Assembly: GCA_964519035.1 (NCBI GenBank)
Contig: CAZFKZ010000018.1
Location: 1-30,934 of the forward strand
Origin: CAJJBL01 sp964519035
Lineage (GTDB): Bacteria; Pseudomonadota; Alphaproteobacteria; Puniceispirillales; Marisalimonadaceae
DNA length: 30,934 bases
Direction of reading: 5' to 3'
How positions within the stretch are numbered: the first letter of the stretch is position 1; each line of letters starts with the position of its first letter. This document shows, piece by piece, positions 1 to 8,763 of the stretch. Made by a program: the position numbers and the translations under genes. The notes beneath the pieces are model-generated. The model did no database searches. It was not told the DNA's origin and saw nothing but the letters and a program-made list of their open reading frames with translations.

Positions 1-439
1 TTTGATTTTGATTTTGACTTGAATCTTGATAATTGTTTTGTTCTATAGAGTTATTTTGGTTTTGATTGCTTAATGAACTATCAGGCCTCATTCCTAACAA
101 GGTTAATTCTCCTCTATATCTTTGAAGAACTACTTCAGTTGTATATTTTTCTTGACCTGATTGCTGATCAGTCCATTTTCTAGTTTGAAGTTGACCTTCA
201 ATATATACTGTACTTCCTTTTTTCAAATATTGTTCAGCTATTCTTCCTAAAGCATCGTTAAAAATGACAACTCTATGCCATTCTGTTTTTTCACGTTGCT
301 CACCAGAAGTTTTGTCTTTCCATCGATCAGAAGTAGCCAAACTTAATTGGACAATTTTATCTCCATTTTGCATAGCTCTAATCTCTGGATCACGTCCTAA
401 ATTTCCAACTAAAGTAACTTTGTTAACACTTCCACTCAT
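1..439 (-). CDS. ssb: Single-stranded DNA-binding protein, 3' part missing
   Basis: SSB coats single-stranded DNA during replication, recombination and repair. The minus strand from the ATG at 439-437 reads MSGSVNKVTLVGNLGRDPEI, the standard SSB amino terminus. It continues through a typical OB fold with TEWHRVVIFNDALGRIAEQYLKKG and VYIEGQLQTRKWTD. After about residue 115 it turns into the usual disordered, Asn/Gln/Ser-rich tail. The window ends about 146 codons in, so the acidic C-terminal tip that binds partner proteins is not visible. A GGAG ribosome site (446-449, minus strand) sits 6 bases before the ATG and supports this start. The gene diverges from uvrA, a pairing common in proteobacteria. 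The family assignment is very secure. Confidence 0.95.
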   Translation of the reverse strand, partial: MSGSVNKVTLVGNLGRDPEIRAMQNGDKIVQLSLATSDRWKDKTSGEQREKTEWHRVVIFNDALGRIAEQYLKKGSTVYIEGQLQTRKWTDQQSGQEKYTTEVVLQRYRGELTLLGMRPDSSLSNQNQNNSIEQNNYQDSSQNQNQ

Positions 440-528
440 TTTAAACTCCACAGAAAAGAAAAATTAAAAATATAAAATATTTATAGAACAATATTCCTTT
501 AAAAAAAACATAAATATAATCTTTTTGA

Positions 529-566
529 TTGACATTTAAAGTATCAAAGCTAACTAAATGTATAGT
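529..566 (+). promoter_or_regulatory. Candidate uvrA promoter
   Basis: A perfect TTGACA -35 hexamer lies at 529-534 in the ssb/uvrA divergent spacer. The -10 is unclear: TAACTA at 551-556 has a good 16-base spacer but poor sequence, while TATAGT at 561-566 looks better but is too far away. A ribosome site AAGGA (583-587) lies 10 bases before the uvrA ATG. I saw no convincing LexA site. Confidence 0.3.
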
Positions 567-597
567 TATTTAGGTTTATTACAAGGATATAAAATAC

Positions 598-3468
598 ATG
601 CCATCTTCCACTGAAACTAATCAATTCTTAAAAGTACGTGGAGCAAAAGAGCATAACTTACAAAATGTTGATATTGATCTTCCAAAAAATAAATTAATAG
701 TAATGACAGGCGTTTCTGGATCAGGAAAAAGTTCTTTAGCCTTTGATACTATTTACGCTGAGGGTCAAAGAAGATATGTCGAATCTTTATCCGCATATGC
801 AAGACAGTTTTTACAAATGATGCAAAAACCTGACGTTGAGTCAATAGAAGGCCTTTCCCCTGCTATTTCCATAGAACAAAAGTCAACTAATAAAAACCCA
901 AGATCTACTGTTGGTACAGTTACAGAAATATATGATTATATGAGGCTCTTATGGGCCAGAGTTGGCATTCCTTATTCTCCAACAACAGGGCTGCCAATTG
1001 AAAGTCAAACCGTTAGCCAAATGGTTGATAAAGTTTTTGAAAAAGAAAATAAAACAAAAATCTATCTACTAGCACCAATTGTAAGAGGAAGAAAAGGTGA
1101 ATATCGAAAAGAATTTATTGAACTTAGAAAAAAAGGCTTCCAAAGACTTAGAATTAATGATGAGTTTTTTGACATTGAAGAAACACCTACTCTAGATCGA
1201 TACAAAAAACATAATATTGAAGTTGTAGTTGATAGATTAATAATTCAAAAAAACAATGAGCAAGAAAGCAAAGATTTACTTCAAAGACTGGCCGATTCAA
1301 TTGAGATAGCTTTACAACTAACTGATGGTCTTTTGTATACTCTTGATGTTGATACTAATACTAAAGAGATATATTCATCTAATTTTTCATGCCCTGAGAC
1401 TGGTTTTACTATTGATGAAATAGAGCCTCGCATTTTTTCTTTTAATAACCCCGCAGGTGCATGTAGTGATTGTGACGGCTTGGGAAACGCAGTAGCATTT
1501 GACGTTAACTTAGTTGTTCCTGATCAAAATATTACTTTTAGAGATGGCGCTATTGCACCCTGGTCAGTTAACACAAGTAAACTTTATGTACAAACTTTAG
1601 AGTCACTAGGTAGACATTATAAATTTAATATTGATAGTAAATTTTGTGATATATCAGATGATATTAAAGACAAGTTGTTATTTGGATCTGGTGAAGAAAA
1701 AATAGAGATAACTTATAATGACGGCACTCGTGTTTTTAAGTCCAATAAAGCATTTGAAGGAGTAATACCTAGTCTTGCAAGAAGGTTGAAAGAAAGTGAA
1801 AGTAAATGGGTAAGAGAAGAGTTAGGTAGATTTCAGTCAGACAAAGACTGTGCTAAATGTAATGGAAAAAGACTTAAGCTTGAAACATTAGCTGTTAAAA
1901 TTAATAAAAAAGATATTGCAGATATATCTAGATTAACTATTGAAGACGCAAGAGAATGGTTTTTAAATTTAGACTCCATATTTAATGAAAATGAATTATC
2001 TATATCCAAGCAAGTTTTAAAAGAAATAAATGATAGATTAGGGTTTTTAACAAGTGTTGGTTTATCATATTTATCTATTTCAAGAAATAGCGGAACATTA
2101 TCAGGTGGTGAAAGTCAAAGAATTAGATTAGCTAGTCAAATTGGTTCTGGTTTATCTGGAGTTTTGTATGTTTTAGACGAACCTAGTATTGGATTACATC
2201 AAAGAGATAATGAAAGATTACTGCATACTCTTCAAAAACTTAGGGATTTAGGAAACACAGTTATAGTGGTAGAGCATGACGAAGAAGCAATCTTAATTGC
2301 AGATCATGTTGTTGATATTGGGCCTGAAGCAGGAATAAACGGGGGCAATGTTATTGCTGAAGGAACACCTGAAGATATTAAGAATAATAAAGATAGTATA
2401 ACAGGTAATTATCTATCTGGAGTTAGAAGTATACCAATTCCTTCAATTAGACGAAAAATTAATCCTAATAAAAATATTACTTTAAGAGGTGCAACTGGAA
2501 ACAATCTTCAAAATATTGATGTGGAATTTCCACTTGGTATTTTAACTTGTGTTACAGGGGTATCTGGAGGAGGAAAATCAACGTTAGTAATTCAAACATT
2601 GCAAAAAAGTTTATCAAAAATATTAAATGGTAACAGTTCGATGCCAGCCCCTTATAGATCAATTAATGGAATCTCGCAAATTGATAAAATTATCGATATA
2701 GATCAATCTCCTATTGGTAGGACACCAAGATCTAATCCTGCAACTTACACAGGAGCATTTAATCATATAAGAGATTGGTTTACAGGCTTACCAGAATCAA
2801 AAGCCAGAGGTTATTTACCTGGTCGTTTTTCATTTAATGTTAAAGGTGGAAGATGTGAAACTTGCCAAGGTGATGGAGTAATTAAGATTGAGATGCATTT
2901 TTTACCTGATGTTTATGTTAAGTGTGATCAATGTAAAGGAAAAAGATATAATAGAGAAACGCTTGAAGTAAAATGGAAGGATAAATCAATATCAGATGTG
3001 CTTGATCTAACTGTTTCAGAAGGAGCTGAAATATTTAAAGCTGTACCCCTAATTAATGAAAAATTAGAAACATTAGAAAGAGTTGGTCTTGGTTATATAA
3101 AAATTGGTCAACGTTCGACCACCCTATCAGGAGGAGAAGCTCAAAGAATTAAGCTAGCTAAAGAGCTATCAAGGAAAGGAACTGGTAGAACCATTTATAT
3201 TCTTGATGAACCTACAACAGGGTTACATTTTCACGATATTAAAAAATTACTAGAAGTTATTCAAGAACTTGTTGATAATGGAAACACAATGATTGTAATT
3301 GAACACAACCTTGATGTTATAAAGACTGCTGATCATATAATTGATTTAGGGCCTGATGGTGGTGATAAAGGAGGTTTTATAGTTGCTCAAGGAACTCCAG
3401 AAACTGTATCTAAAGTTAAAGAAAGCCATACTGGTCAATTCTTAAAAAAATTATTAAATAAAAAATAA
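598..3468 (+). CDS. uvrA: Excinuclease ABC subunit A (UvrA)
   Basis: UvrA is the damage-sensing ATPase of nucleotide excision repair; it loads UvrB onto DNA lesions. The 956 residues are the normal family length. Two ABC ATPase units are visible. The first has Walker A at G38-S45 (GVSGSGKS), then signature LSGGESQRIRLA and Walker B VLDEPSIGLHQ. The second has Walker A at about 654-661 (GVSGGGKS), then LSGGEAQRIKLA and ILDEPTTGLHF. The zinc module in the second half is complete (C753, C756, C776, C779). In the first zinc module the leading pair reads C265-P-E-T, so only one Cys remains opposite C289 and C292. From memory many alphaproteobacterial UvrAs share this change. The trmFO ATG begins one base after the stop, so the two genes are probably co-transcribed. 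Confidence 0.98.
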   Translation: MPSSTETNQFLKVRGAKEHNLQNVDIDLPKNKLIVMTGVSGSGKSSLAFDTIYAEGQRRYVESLSAYARQFLQMMQKPDVESIEGLSPAISIEQKSTNKNPRSTVGTVTEIYDYMRLLWARVGIPYSPTTGLPIESQTVSQMVDKVFEKENKTKIYLLAPIVRGRKGEYRKEFIELRKKGFQRLRINDEFFDIEETPTLDRYKKHNIEVVVDRLIIQKNNEQESKDLLQRLADSIEIALQLTDGLLYTLDVDTNTKEIYSSNFSCPETGFTIDEIEPRIFSFNNPAGACSDCDGLGNAVAFDVNLVVPDQNITFRDGAIAPWSVNTSKLYVQTLESLGRHYKFNIDSKFCDISDDIKDKLLFGSGEEKIEITYNDGTRVFKSNKAFEGVIPSLARRLKESESKWVREELGRFQSDKDCAKCNGKRLKLETLAVKINKKDIADISRLTIEDAREWFLNLDSIFNENELSISKQVLKEINDRLGFLTSVGLSYLSISRNSGTLSGGESQRIRLASQIGSGLSGVLYVLDEPSIGLHQRDNERLLHTLQKLRDLGNTVIVVEHDEEAILIADHVVDIGPEAGINGGNVIAEGTPEDIKNNKDSITGNYLSGVRSIPIPSIRRKINPNKNITLRGATGNNLQNIDVEFPLGILTCVTGVSGGGKSTLVIQTLQKSLSKILNGNSSMPAPYRSINGISQIDKIIDIDQSPIGRTPRSNPATYTGAFNHIRDWFTGLPESKARGYLPGRFSFNVKGGRCETCQGDGVIKIEMHFLPDVYVKCDQCKGKRYNRETLEVKWKDKSISDVLDLTVSEGAEIFKAVPLINEKLETLERVGLGYIKIGQRSTTLSGGEAQRIKLAKELSRKGTGRTIYILDEPTTGLHFHDIKKLLEVIQELVDNGNTMIVIEHNLDVIKTADHIIDLGPDGGDKGGFIVAQGTPETVSKVKESHTGQFLKKLLNKK

Positions 3469-3469
3469 C

Positions 3470-4834
3470 ATGAAAGATATTGAAAAAATTAATGTGATTG
3501 GTGGAGGTTTAGCAGGATGTGAGGCTGCCTACCAGATATCTAAGTTTGGTATCAAAGTTAATTTATTCGAAATGAGGCCTAAAATTAAAACTGAAGCCCA
3601 TCAAACTAATTATTTAGGTGAGTTGGTGTGCTCTAATTCATTTAGATCTGATGATAAAGAAAATAATGCAGTTGGAGTTCTTCACGAAGAATTAAGAATT
3701 GCGGATTCTTTAATTATGAAAACAGCTGACTTAAATAAAGTTCCAGCAGGCTCAGCTCTGGCTGTAGATAGAGATAATTTTGCAAAAGAAGTAAATAACA
3801 AAATTACTAATAATGAAAATATTGAAATAATTAATGAAGAAATTAAATCATTAGATAGATTTAATAACGAAATAGTTATTGTTGCAACTGGCCCATTAAC
3901 CTCAAACAAATTAACTGAGTGTATTAAGTTAAAAACTGAAGAGAAATCTTTAGCCTTCTATGATGCAATTGCTCCAATTGTTTATAAAGATAGCATTGAT
4001 ATGAAAGTGGCATGGAAACAATCAAGATATGATAAAGGTGAAGGAGACGATTACATAAACTGTCCACTTTCAAAAGAAGAGTATTATACATTTATTGAAG
4101 CAATTAAAGATGCCCCCAAAATGGAATTTAAAGAATTTGAAAAAACTCCTTTTTTTGAGGGGTGTATGCCGATAGAAGAAATTGTAAGAAGAGGTCCTGA
4201 AACATTAAGGTTTGGACCAATGAAACCAGTTGGTTTAACCAACCCTCATAAAGTTGAAGAGCCATATGCAGTAGTTCAATTACGGCAAGATAATTTGTCT
4301 GGTACTTTATATAATATTGTTGGCTTTCAAACGAAAATGAAACATAGCGCCCAAAAAGTTGTTTTTAAAACTATTCCTGGTCTTGAAAACTCTGAGTTTG
4401 CTAGATTAGGTGGTTTACACAGAAATACTTTTATTAATTCACCTAATATTTTAGATTTAAATCTACGTTTAAAAACATCTCCTAATATCATATTTGCTGG
4501 ACAAATCACTGGTGTTGAAGGCTATGTAGAATCTTCAGCAATAGGTCTTATTGCTGGTTATGTTGCTGCTTTTAATTTCAAGAAACAAAATTTCAATCTA
4601 CCACCTGAAAATTCAGCACACGGAGCATTATTAAAACATATAACTTTAAATGCTAACCCTGAAACATTTCAACCCATGAATATTAACTTTGGTTTAATGC
4701 CTGACATTAAGGAAAATAAATTACAAACTACAGCAAAAAAGAAATATATTAAAGGAAGAGAAAAAAAGAAAATACAGGCCATTGAAGCTTTAAACGCATT
4801 TACTAAATGGCATAAGTCTATAAATTATAATTAA
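3470..4834 (+). CDS. trmFO: Methylenetetrahydrofolate-tRNA-(uracil-5-)-methyltransferase TrmFO
   Basis: TrmFO is the folate- and FAD-dependent enzyme that makes 5-methyluridine at tRNA position 54, using methylenetetrahydrofolate as carbon donor. The 454-residue protein opens with the FAD-binding loop VIGGGLAGCEAAYQ (residues 9-22). It carries the conserved ELVCSNSFRS (C54) and the FFEGCMPIEEIVRRGPETLR block near residue 230. These two Cys match those implicated in catalysis in Bacillus TrmFO. The late AGQITGVEGYVESSAIGL motif closes the FAD domain. It follows uvrA by one base. Its TAA overlaps the opposing secF stop in the tetranucleotide TTAA (4831-4834), leaving no room for a terminator between the two genes. 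Confidence 0.97.
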   Translation: MKDIEKINVIGGGLAGCEAAYQISKFGIKVNLFEMRPKIKTEAHQTNYLGELVCSNSFRSDDKENNAVGVLHEELRIADSLIMKTADLNKVPAGSALAVDRDNFAKEVNNKITNNENIEIINEEIKSLDRFNNEIVIVATGPLTSNKLTECIKLKTEEKSLAFYDAIAPIVYKDSIDMKVAWKQSRYDKGEGDDYINCPLSKEEYYTFIEAIKDAPKMEFKEFEKTPFFEGCMPIEEIVRRGPETLRFGPMKPVGLTNPHKVEEPYAVVQLRQDNLSGTLYNIVGFQTKMKHSAQKVVFKTIPGLENSEFARLGGLHRNTFINSPNILDLNLRLKTSPNIIFAGQITGVEGYVESSAIGLIAGYVAAFNFKKQNFNLPPENSAHGALLKHITLNANPETFQPMNINFGLMPDIKENKLQTTAKKKYIKGREKKKIQAIEALNAFTKWHKSINYN

Positions 4835-5775
4835 TCTCTCTCATATTCAGGAATATTAGCTTTATCTATAATTTGATCACCCTTATTAATATTAAAAAAA
4901 GTTAATATAGACACAGCAACGAATATTGAAGAAAATGTTCCAATCAAAACTCCCCAAATCATTGCTAAAGCAAAATCTGATAAAACTGCACCTCCAAAAA
5001 AGAAAATGATGAACAAAGCGATTAAAGTTGTAACAGAAGTCATCACAGTTCTAGAAAGAGTTTCATTAATAGATTTGTTATAAATAAAATAATGGTCTTT
5101 AGATTTATATCGTCTTAAATTCTCTCTTACTCGATCAAAAATAACAACTGTATCATTTATAGAATAACCTGCTGTTGTAAGAATAGCTGCGATAGTTGCA
5201 AGATTGAATTCTAATTGAAGTACAGAAAATAGTCCAACAGTTGAAAAAACATCATGTGACAAAGCAATAATTGCAGCTATAGAAAACTGCCATTCAAACC
5301 TAAACCATATATAAATCATAATGGCTAATAAAGCTAAACAAACGGCTAAAATACCAGAATATTTTAATTCATCTCCTACAACTGGACCAACAAATTCTGA
5401 TCTTCTAATATCATAATCCTTCGATGTGATTTCTTTTACTTTATCAATAATTTTAATTTGATTTGATTCATCTCCGTCTTGCTTTTGAATACGAACTAAA
5501 AAATCTATTTCTTTACCAAATTTTTGGATTGAAATTTCCCCTACATTTAAAGAAGAAATTTTATTTCTCAAATCATCTATTTTTGCAACATTTAAATTTT
5601 TAGCTCTTAACTCAAGTAAAATACCTCCCTTAAAATCAATGCCATAATTCAAACTATTAAGAAGCAAACTAAGCAATGTTCCTAGTATAATTAATGAAGA
5701 AAATAAAAAAGCAACTTTTTTAAATTTTAAAAAATCGAAATTAGTATTTGATGGAATTAATCTTATAAGTTTCAT
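4831..5775 (-). CDS. secF: Protein translocase subunit SecF
   Basis: SecF is an inner-membrane partner of SecD that uses the proton gradient to help pull proteins through SecYEG on the periplasmic side. The 314 residues have the family layout: a first membrane segment near residues 22-44, the YGIDFKGGILLELR motif that starts the periplasmic domain, then five membrane segments from about residue 138. These include FVGPVVGDELKYSG and the RND-type GYSINDTVVIFDRVRENLR block. Ten bases separate it from secD upstream, so yajC-secD-secF reads as one operon. Its stop overlaps the trmFO stop on the other strand. Confidence 0.97.
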   Translation of the reverse strand: MKLIRLIPSNTNFDFLKFKKVAFLFSSLIILGTLLSLLLNSLNYGIDFKGGILLELRAKNLNVAKIDDLRNKISSLNVGEISIQKFGKEIDFLVRIQKQDGDESNQIKIIDKVKEITSKDYDIRRSEFVGPVVGDELKYSGILAVCLALLAIMIYIWFRFEWQFSIAAIIALSHDVFSTVGLFSVLQLEFNLATIAAILTTAGYSINDTVVIFDRVRENLRRYKSKDHYFIYNKSINETLSRTVMTSVTTLIALFIIFFFGGAVLSDFALAMIWGVLIGTFSSIFVAVSILTFFNINKGDQIIDKANIPEYERD

Positions 5776-5785
5776 TGTAGTAACC

Positions 5786-7348
5786 TTAAAATAAAATTTT
5801 ATTTATATCTTTTTTCTTAATATAAAATAAAATAAGATACTTAGTTATTATTATAGCAGTAAACATTGAAGTTAAAATTCCAATCATCAAAGTAACCGAA
5901 AACCCTTTAATTGGACCACTTCCAAATGAAAACAAGGCTATAGCAGCAAATAAAGTGGTTAAATTTGCATCAATAATAGTTGATACAGCTCTTTTAAAGC
6001 CAGATTCAATTGCATCATAGATTTTTCTACCTGCATGAAACTCTTCTTTAATTCTCTCAAAAATAAGAACGTTTGCGTCAACAGCCATCCCCATTGTTAA
6101 AACTATCCCTGCAATACCTGGAAGAGTTAAGGTTGCCTGAATCATGCTTAAAAGAGCGATAATGAAAATAATATTACATGCTAAAGCAATATTTGCAAAT
6201 ACACCAAAGCTACCATATGTAACGAACATAAAAATCATAACAGCAATAATTCCTATAACACTAGCCAACTTTCCCGAAGCAATAGAATCACTTCCTAAAC
6301 CTGGGCCAACAGAACGTTCTTCTAAGATAATCATTGGAACAGGTAATGCACCAGATCTTAAAACTAATGCTAAATCATTGGTTTCTTGAAGAGAAAAATT
6401 ACCAGTTATTTGTCCACTTGAAAAAATTTGAGATTGAATAACTGGTGCGCTTACTACCTTACCATCTAAAACTATAGCGAAAGCCCTTCCAATATTTTTT
6501 CCAGTAACTCTTCCAAACTTTTTTCCACCTATTGCCGAAAGCTGAAAAGATACTGAAGGACTATTATTTCTGTCAAAACTTGAGTTAGCATCTTTTAGCA
6601 TTTCACCAGAAACCATCACTCTTTTATTAATCATATATAATTCATTAGGGTTTTTGTCTTGTGGTATAATTACATAACCTGGAGGGGGAGTATCGCCTAA
6701 TTCGATATCCTCAGTTGAAATAGATGGATGAGCTAATTGAAAGTTTAATTTTGCTGTTTTGCCAAGAAGTTTTTTAATACGACTTGGATCTTCAAGTCCA
6801 GGTAATTGAACAATGATACGATCAACACCTTGTTGTTGAATAGAAGGCTCATTAGTTCCAGTTTCGTCAATTCTTCTTCTAACAATTTCAATAGCTTGAG
6901 CCATAGTAGATTTAGTAATAGTTTTTTTATTTAATTCCGAAAAAGTTATAATAAAAAAATTTCCTTTTTGAGTTATAAGTAAGTTTTTATTAATTTTAAG
7001 AATAACTTTTTTTATTTTATCATCATCAGACAGATTTCTCTTTTCAAATGAAAGGTTATATCCATTTATGTTTAATTTTTTATAACCAATATTGTTTTTT
7101 CTAAGTCTTACACGTAAATCACTTTTCAAAGTTTCTAACTTTTCGGCAAAAACCACATCCATCTCAGCTTTAAGAAGAAGATAAGAACCACCTTTTAAGT
7201 CTAAACCAAGATTAATAACTTTTCCGGGTAAAAAAATTGGCGATTCTGGATTACGCATTTTATCAAAAAAGTTTGGCAAAGCATAAACAAAACCCAAGAA
7301 AACGCTTAAAGTAATTAAAACAGACTTGATATTTAATCTTTTTTTCAT
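5786..7348 (-). CDS. secD: Protein translocase subunit SecD
   Basis: SecD forms the proton-driven SecDF accessory complex that completes Sec-dependent export. The 520-residue protein has one amino-terminal membrane segment (about 10-27), the GLDLKGGSYLLLKAE motif, and a large periplasmic P1 region with RRRIDETGTNEPSIQQQG and IIVQLPGLEDPSRIK. The carboxyl half has five membrane segments containing GMAVDANVLIFERIKEE. Length and motif order match the proteobacterial family. It lies between yajC (36-base gap) and secF (10-base gap). The ATG at 7348 encodes MKKRLNIKS, a usual positively charged cytoplasmic start. Confidence 0.97.
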   Translation of the reverse strand: MKKRLNIKSVLITLSVFLGFVYALPNFFDKMRNPESPIFLPGKVINLGLDLKGGSYLLLKAEMDVVFAEKLETLKSDLRVRLRKNNIGYKKLNINGYNLSFEKRNLSDDDKIKKVILKINKNLLITQKGNFFIITFSELNKKTITKSTMAQAIEIVRRRIDETGTNEPSIQQQGVDRIIVQLPGLEDPSRIKKLLGKTAKLNFQLAHPSISTEDIELGDTPPPGYVIIPQDKNPNELYMINKRVMVSGEMLKDANSSFDRNNSPSVSFQLSAIGGKKFGRVTGKNIGRAFAIVLDGKVVSAPVIQSQIFSSGQITGNFSLQETNDLALVLRSGALPVPMIILEERSVGPGLGSDSIASGKLASVIGIIAVMIFMFVTYGSFGVFANIALACNIIFIIALLSMIQATLTLPGIAGIVLTMGMAVDANVLIFERIKEEFHAGRKIYDAIESGFKRAVSTIIDANLTTLFAAIALFSFGSGPIKGFSVTLMIGILTSMFTAIIITKYLILFYIKKKDINKILF

Positions 7349-7384
7349 TAGTCAATCACTGAAAAGTTAATAATTAATAATAAA

Positions 7385-7774
7385 TCATTTTTTAGATTTA
7401 GATGATATTTTTTTAACTGTTTTAGTTTTAGTTTTATTATCATCAACAGGTGGTTTAATTTTTTCATCACCTCTTACTTCAGAGATCATCTGTCTTGAGA
7501 CCTCAACATTCACACCTGAAGAAATCTCAACAGTTACAGTTTCAGAACTGTCAATAGCCTTAGAAATAACACCTAAAATACCACCTGCAGTTAAAACTTT
7601 ATTACCTCTTTTAAGGTTTTCAACCATAAGCTTATGTTGCTTAACTCTTTTTTGTTGAGGCCTAATTAATAAAAAATAAAAAATTATGAATATTAAAACA
7701 AAAGGAAGTAGACCTTGGATAGAAAAACCACCAGCTCCACCTCCAGCTGCTTGAGCAAACGCGTCTGAAATCAT
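7385..7774 (-). CDS. yajC: Preprotein translocase subunit YajC
   Basis: YajC is a small single-pass membrane protein that associates with SecDF. I place the start at the ATG at 7774-7772 (129 residues, MISDAFAQAAGGG), because an AGGAG ribosome site lies 7 bases before it and the Ala/Gly-rich lead is typical of alphaproteobacterial YajC. The same frame stays open 23 codons further upstream, but that extension would add an untypical hydrophobic stretch. The membrane segment spans about residues 21-38 and ends in the diagnostic LLIRPQQKR. A conserved cytoplasmic domain follows (KVLTAGGILGVISK) with a Lys-rich tail. It is the first gene of yajC-secD-secF and diverges from the DUF815 gene. Confidence 0.95.
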   Translation of the reverse strand: MISDAFAQAAGGGAGGFSIQGLLPFVLIFIIFYFLLIRPQQKRVKQHKLMVENLKRGNKVLTAGGILGVISKAIDSSETVTVEISSGVNVEVSRQMISEVRGDEKIKPPVDDNKTKTKTVKKISSKSKK

Positions 7775-7780
7775 AAAAAA

Positions 7781-7785
7781 CTCCT
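7781..7785 (-). promoter_or_regulatory. Ribosome binding site deciding the yajC start
   Basis: The plus strand reads CTCCT, giving AGGAG on the coding strand 6 bases before the ATG at 7774. It favours this internal start over the longer open frame reaching 7843. Confidence 0.75.
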
Positions 7786-7853
7786 GAAATAAATTAATTG
7801 AAATTATATTTAGTTTATATAAAAAAAAAACTACAAAGACCATAGATAAATTT

Positions 7854-7878
7854 TAATTTGTATATATATTACAAATTA
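7854..7878. repeat. Perfect inverted repeat with 9-base arms in the yajC/DUF815 spacer
   Basis: TAATTTGTA (7854-7862) and TACAAATTA (7870-7878) are exact reverse complements separated by TATATAT. The pair lies in the divergent spacer, 21 bases before the DUF815 start codon and about 80 bases before yajC. It could be an operator for a dimeric regulator or a weak hairpin. In DNA this AT-rich some such symmetry arises by chance, so function is unproven. Confidence 0.45.
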
Positions 7879-7899
7879 TAAAAAAAAGGATTATTTATT

Positions 7900-8763
7900 A
7901 TGGATGAGCAAAAAAGAGATGAAATTCTTGAAAGAATAGCAAATGCATTAGAAAGAATGGCTCCACCCGAAAAAAAAATAGATAATTTAGATGGAAGCGA
8001 AGGTTTTATATATGAAGCTAAAACAGGCTTAATAAGGCCTATAAATATTATAAACAGAATTTCATTAGGTTTACTTCAAGGAATTGTTCCACAAAAAAAA
8101 ATTCTTTATGACAATACTATAAATTTCTCAAATGATTTACCTGCAAATAATGCATTATTATGGGGAGCTCGAGGTACTGGAAAATCTTCTTTAGTTAAGT
8201 CAGTTCACGAAGAAGTGTTATTAAATACTAAATCAAAATATCTAAAATTAGTAGAAATCCACAGAGAAGATATTTCTGACTTACCTGAATTATTGTCCTT
8301 ATTATCTAAATACAAGAAGTATAAATTCATACTGTTGTGCGATGATTTATCATTTGATGCAGGTGAAAACACCTATAAAAGTTTAAAAGCAGCATTAGAT
8401 GGTGGGATTGAAGGAAAGCCAAATAATGTAATATTTTATGCAACTTCTAATCGAAGGCATTTAATGCCTAGAGATATGATGGAAAATGAGAGGTCAACTG
8501 CTATAAACCCATCAGAATCTGTAGAAGAAAAAGTTTCTTTATCTGATAGATTTGGTTTGTGGATTGGGTTTCATAATATTTCACAAGATACTTATCTTGA
8601 TATTGTTGATGCATATGTAAAAAAATTTAATATTCCAATTAACAAAAAGAACTTGCGAGCAGAAGCTCTAGAATGGTCTATAACAAGAGGTGCCAGATCT
8701 GGAAGAGTTGCTTGGCAGTTTGTTCAAGATATTGCTGGAAAATCAAAAACTAAAATATTTTAA
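7900..8763 (+). CDS. DUF815 family AAA+ ATPase
   Basis: This 287-residue P-loop ATPase belongs to the DUF815 family, which is widespread in proteobacteria and has no settled function. An amino-terminal helix (LERIANALERM) and linker precede the ATPase core. Walker A is WGARGTGKSSL (G89-S96). The hydrophobic strand ILLCDD (D148-D149) is Walker B. A sensor-like ATSNRRHLMPRDM follows, then SLSDRFGLWIGF. The fold resembles single-domain AAA+ loaders. The start has an AAGGA ribosome site 9 bases upstream (7886-7890). In alphaproteobacteria this gene commonly lies between yajC and the LysM/M23 gene, as here, which is the only hint of an envelope or export link. Its stop overlaps that of the opposing lipoprotein gene in TTAA (8760-8763). 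Confidence 0.88.
   Translation: MDEQKRDEILERIANALERMAPPEKKIDNLDGSEGFIYEAKTGLIRPINIINRISLGLLQGIVPQKKILYDNTINFSNDLPANNALLWGARGTGKSSLVKSVHEEVLLNTKSKYLKLVEIHREDISDLPELLSLLSKYKKYKFILLCDDLSFDAGENTYKSLKAALDGGIEGKPNNVIFYATSNRRHLMPRDMMENERSTAINPSESVEEKVSLSDRFGLWIGFHNISQDTYLDIVDAYVKKFNIPINKKNLRAEALEWSITRGARSGRVAWQFVQDIAGKSKTKIF

Noticed and set aside
264..467. 67-codon plus-strand frame at the left end
   Set aside because: It is antisense to ssb, whose protein sequence is unmistakable.
486..496. GAACAATATTC in the ssb/uvrA spacer as a LexA (SOS) site
   Set aside because: It is a partial palindrome that fits neither the GTTC-N7-GTTC alphaproteobacterial pattern nor the E. coli CTGT-N8-ACAG pattern.
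7775..7843. 23-codon upstream extension of yajC
   Set aside because: It adds an unusual hydrophobic lead, and the internal ATG at 7774 has a good AGGAG site and a typical YajC amino terminus.
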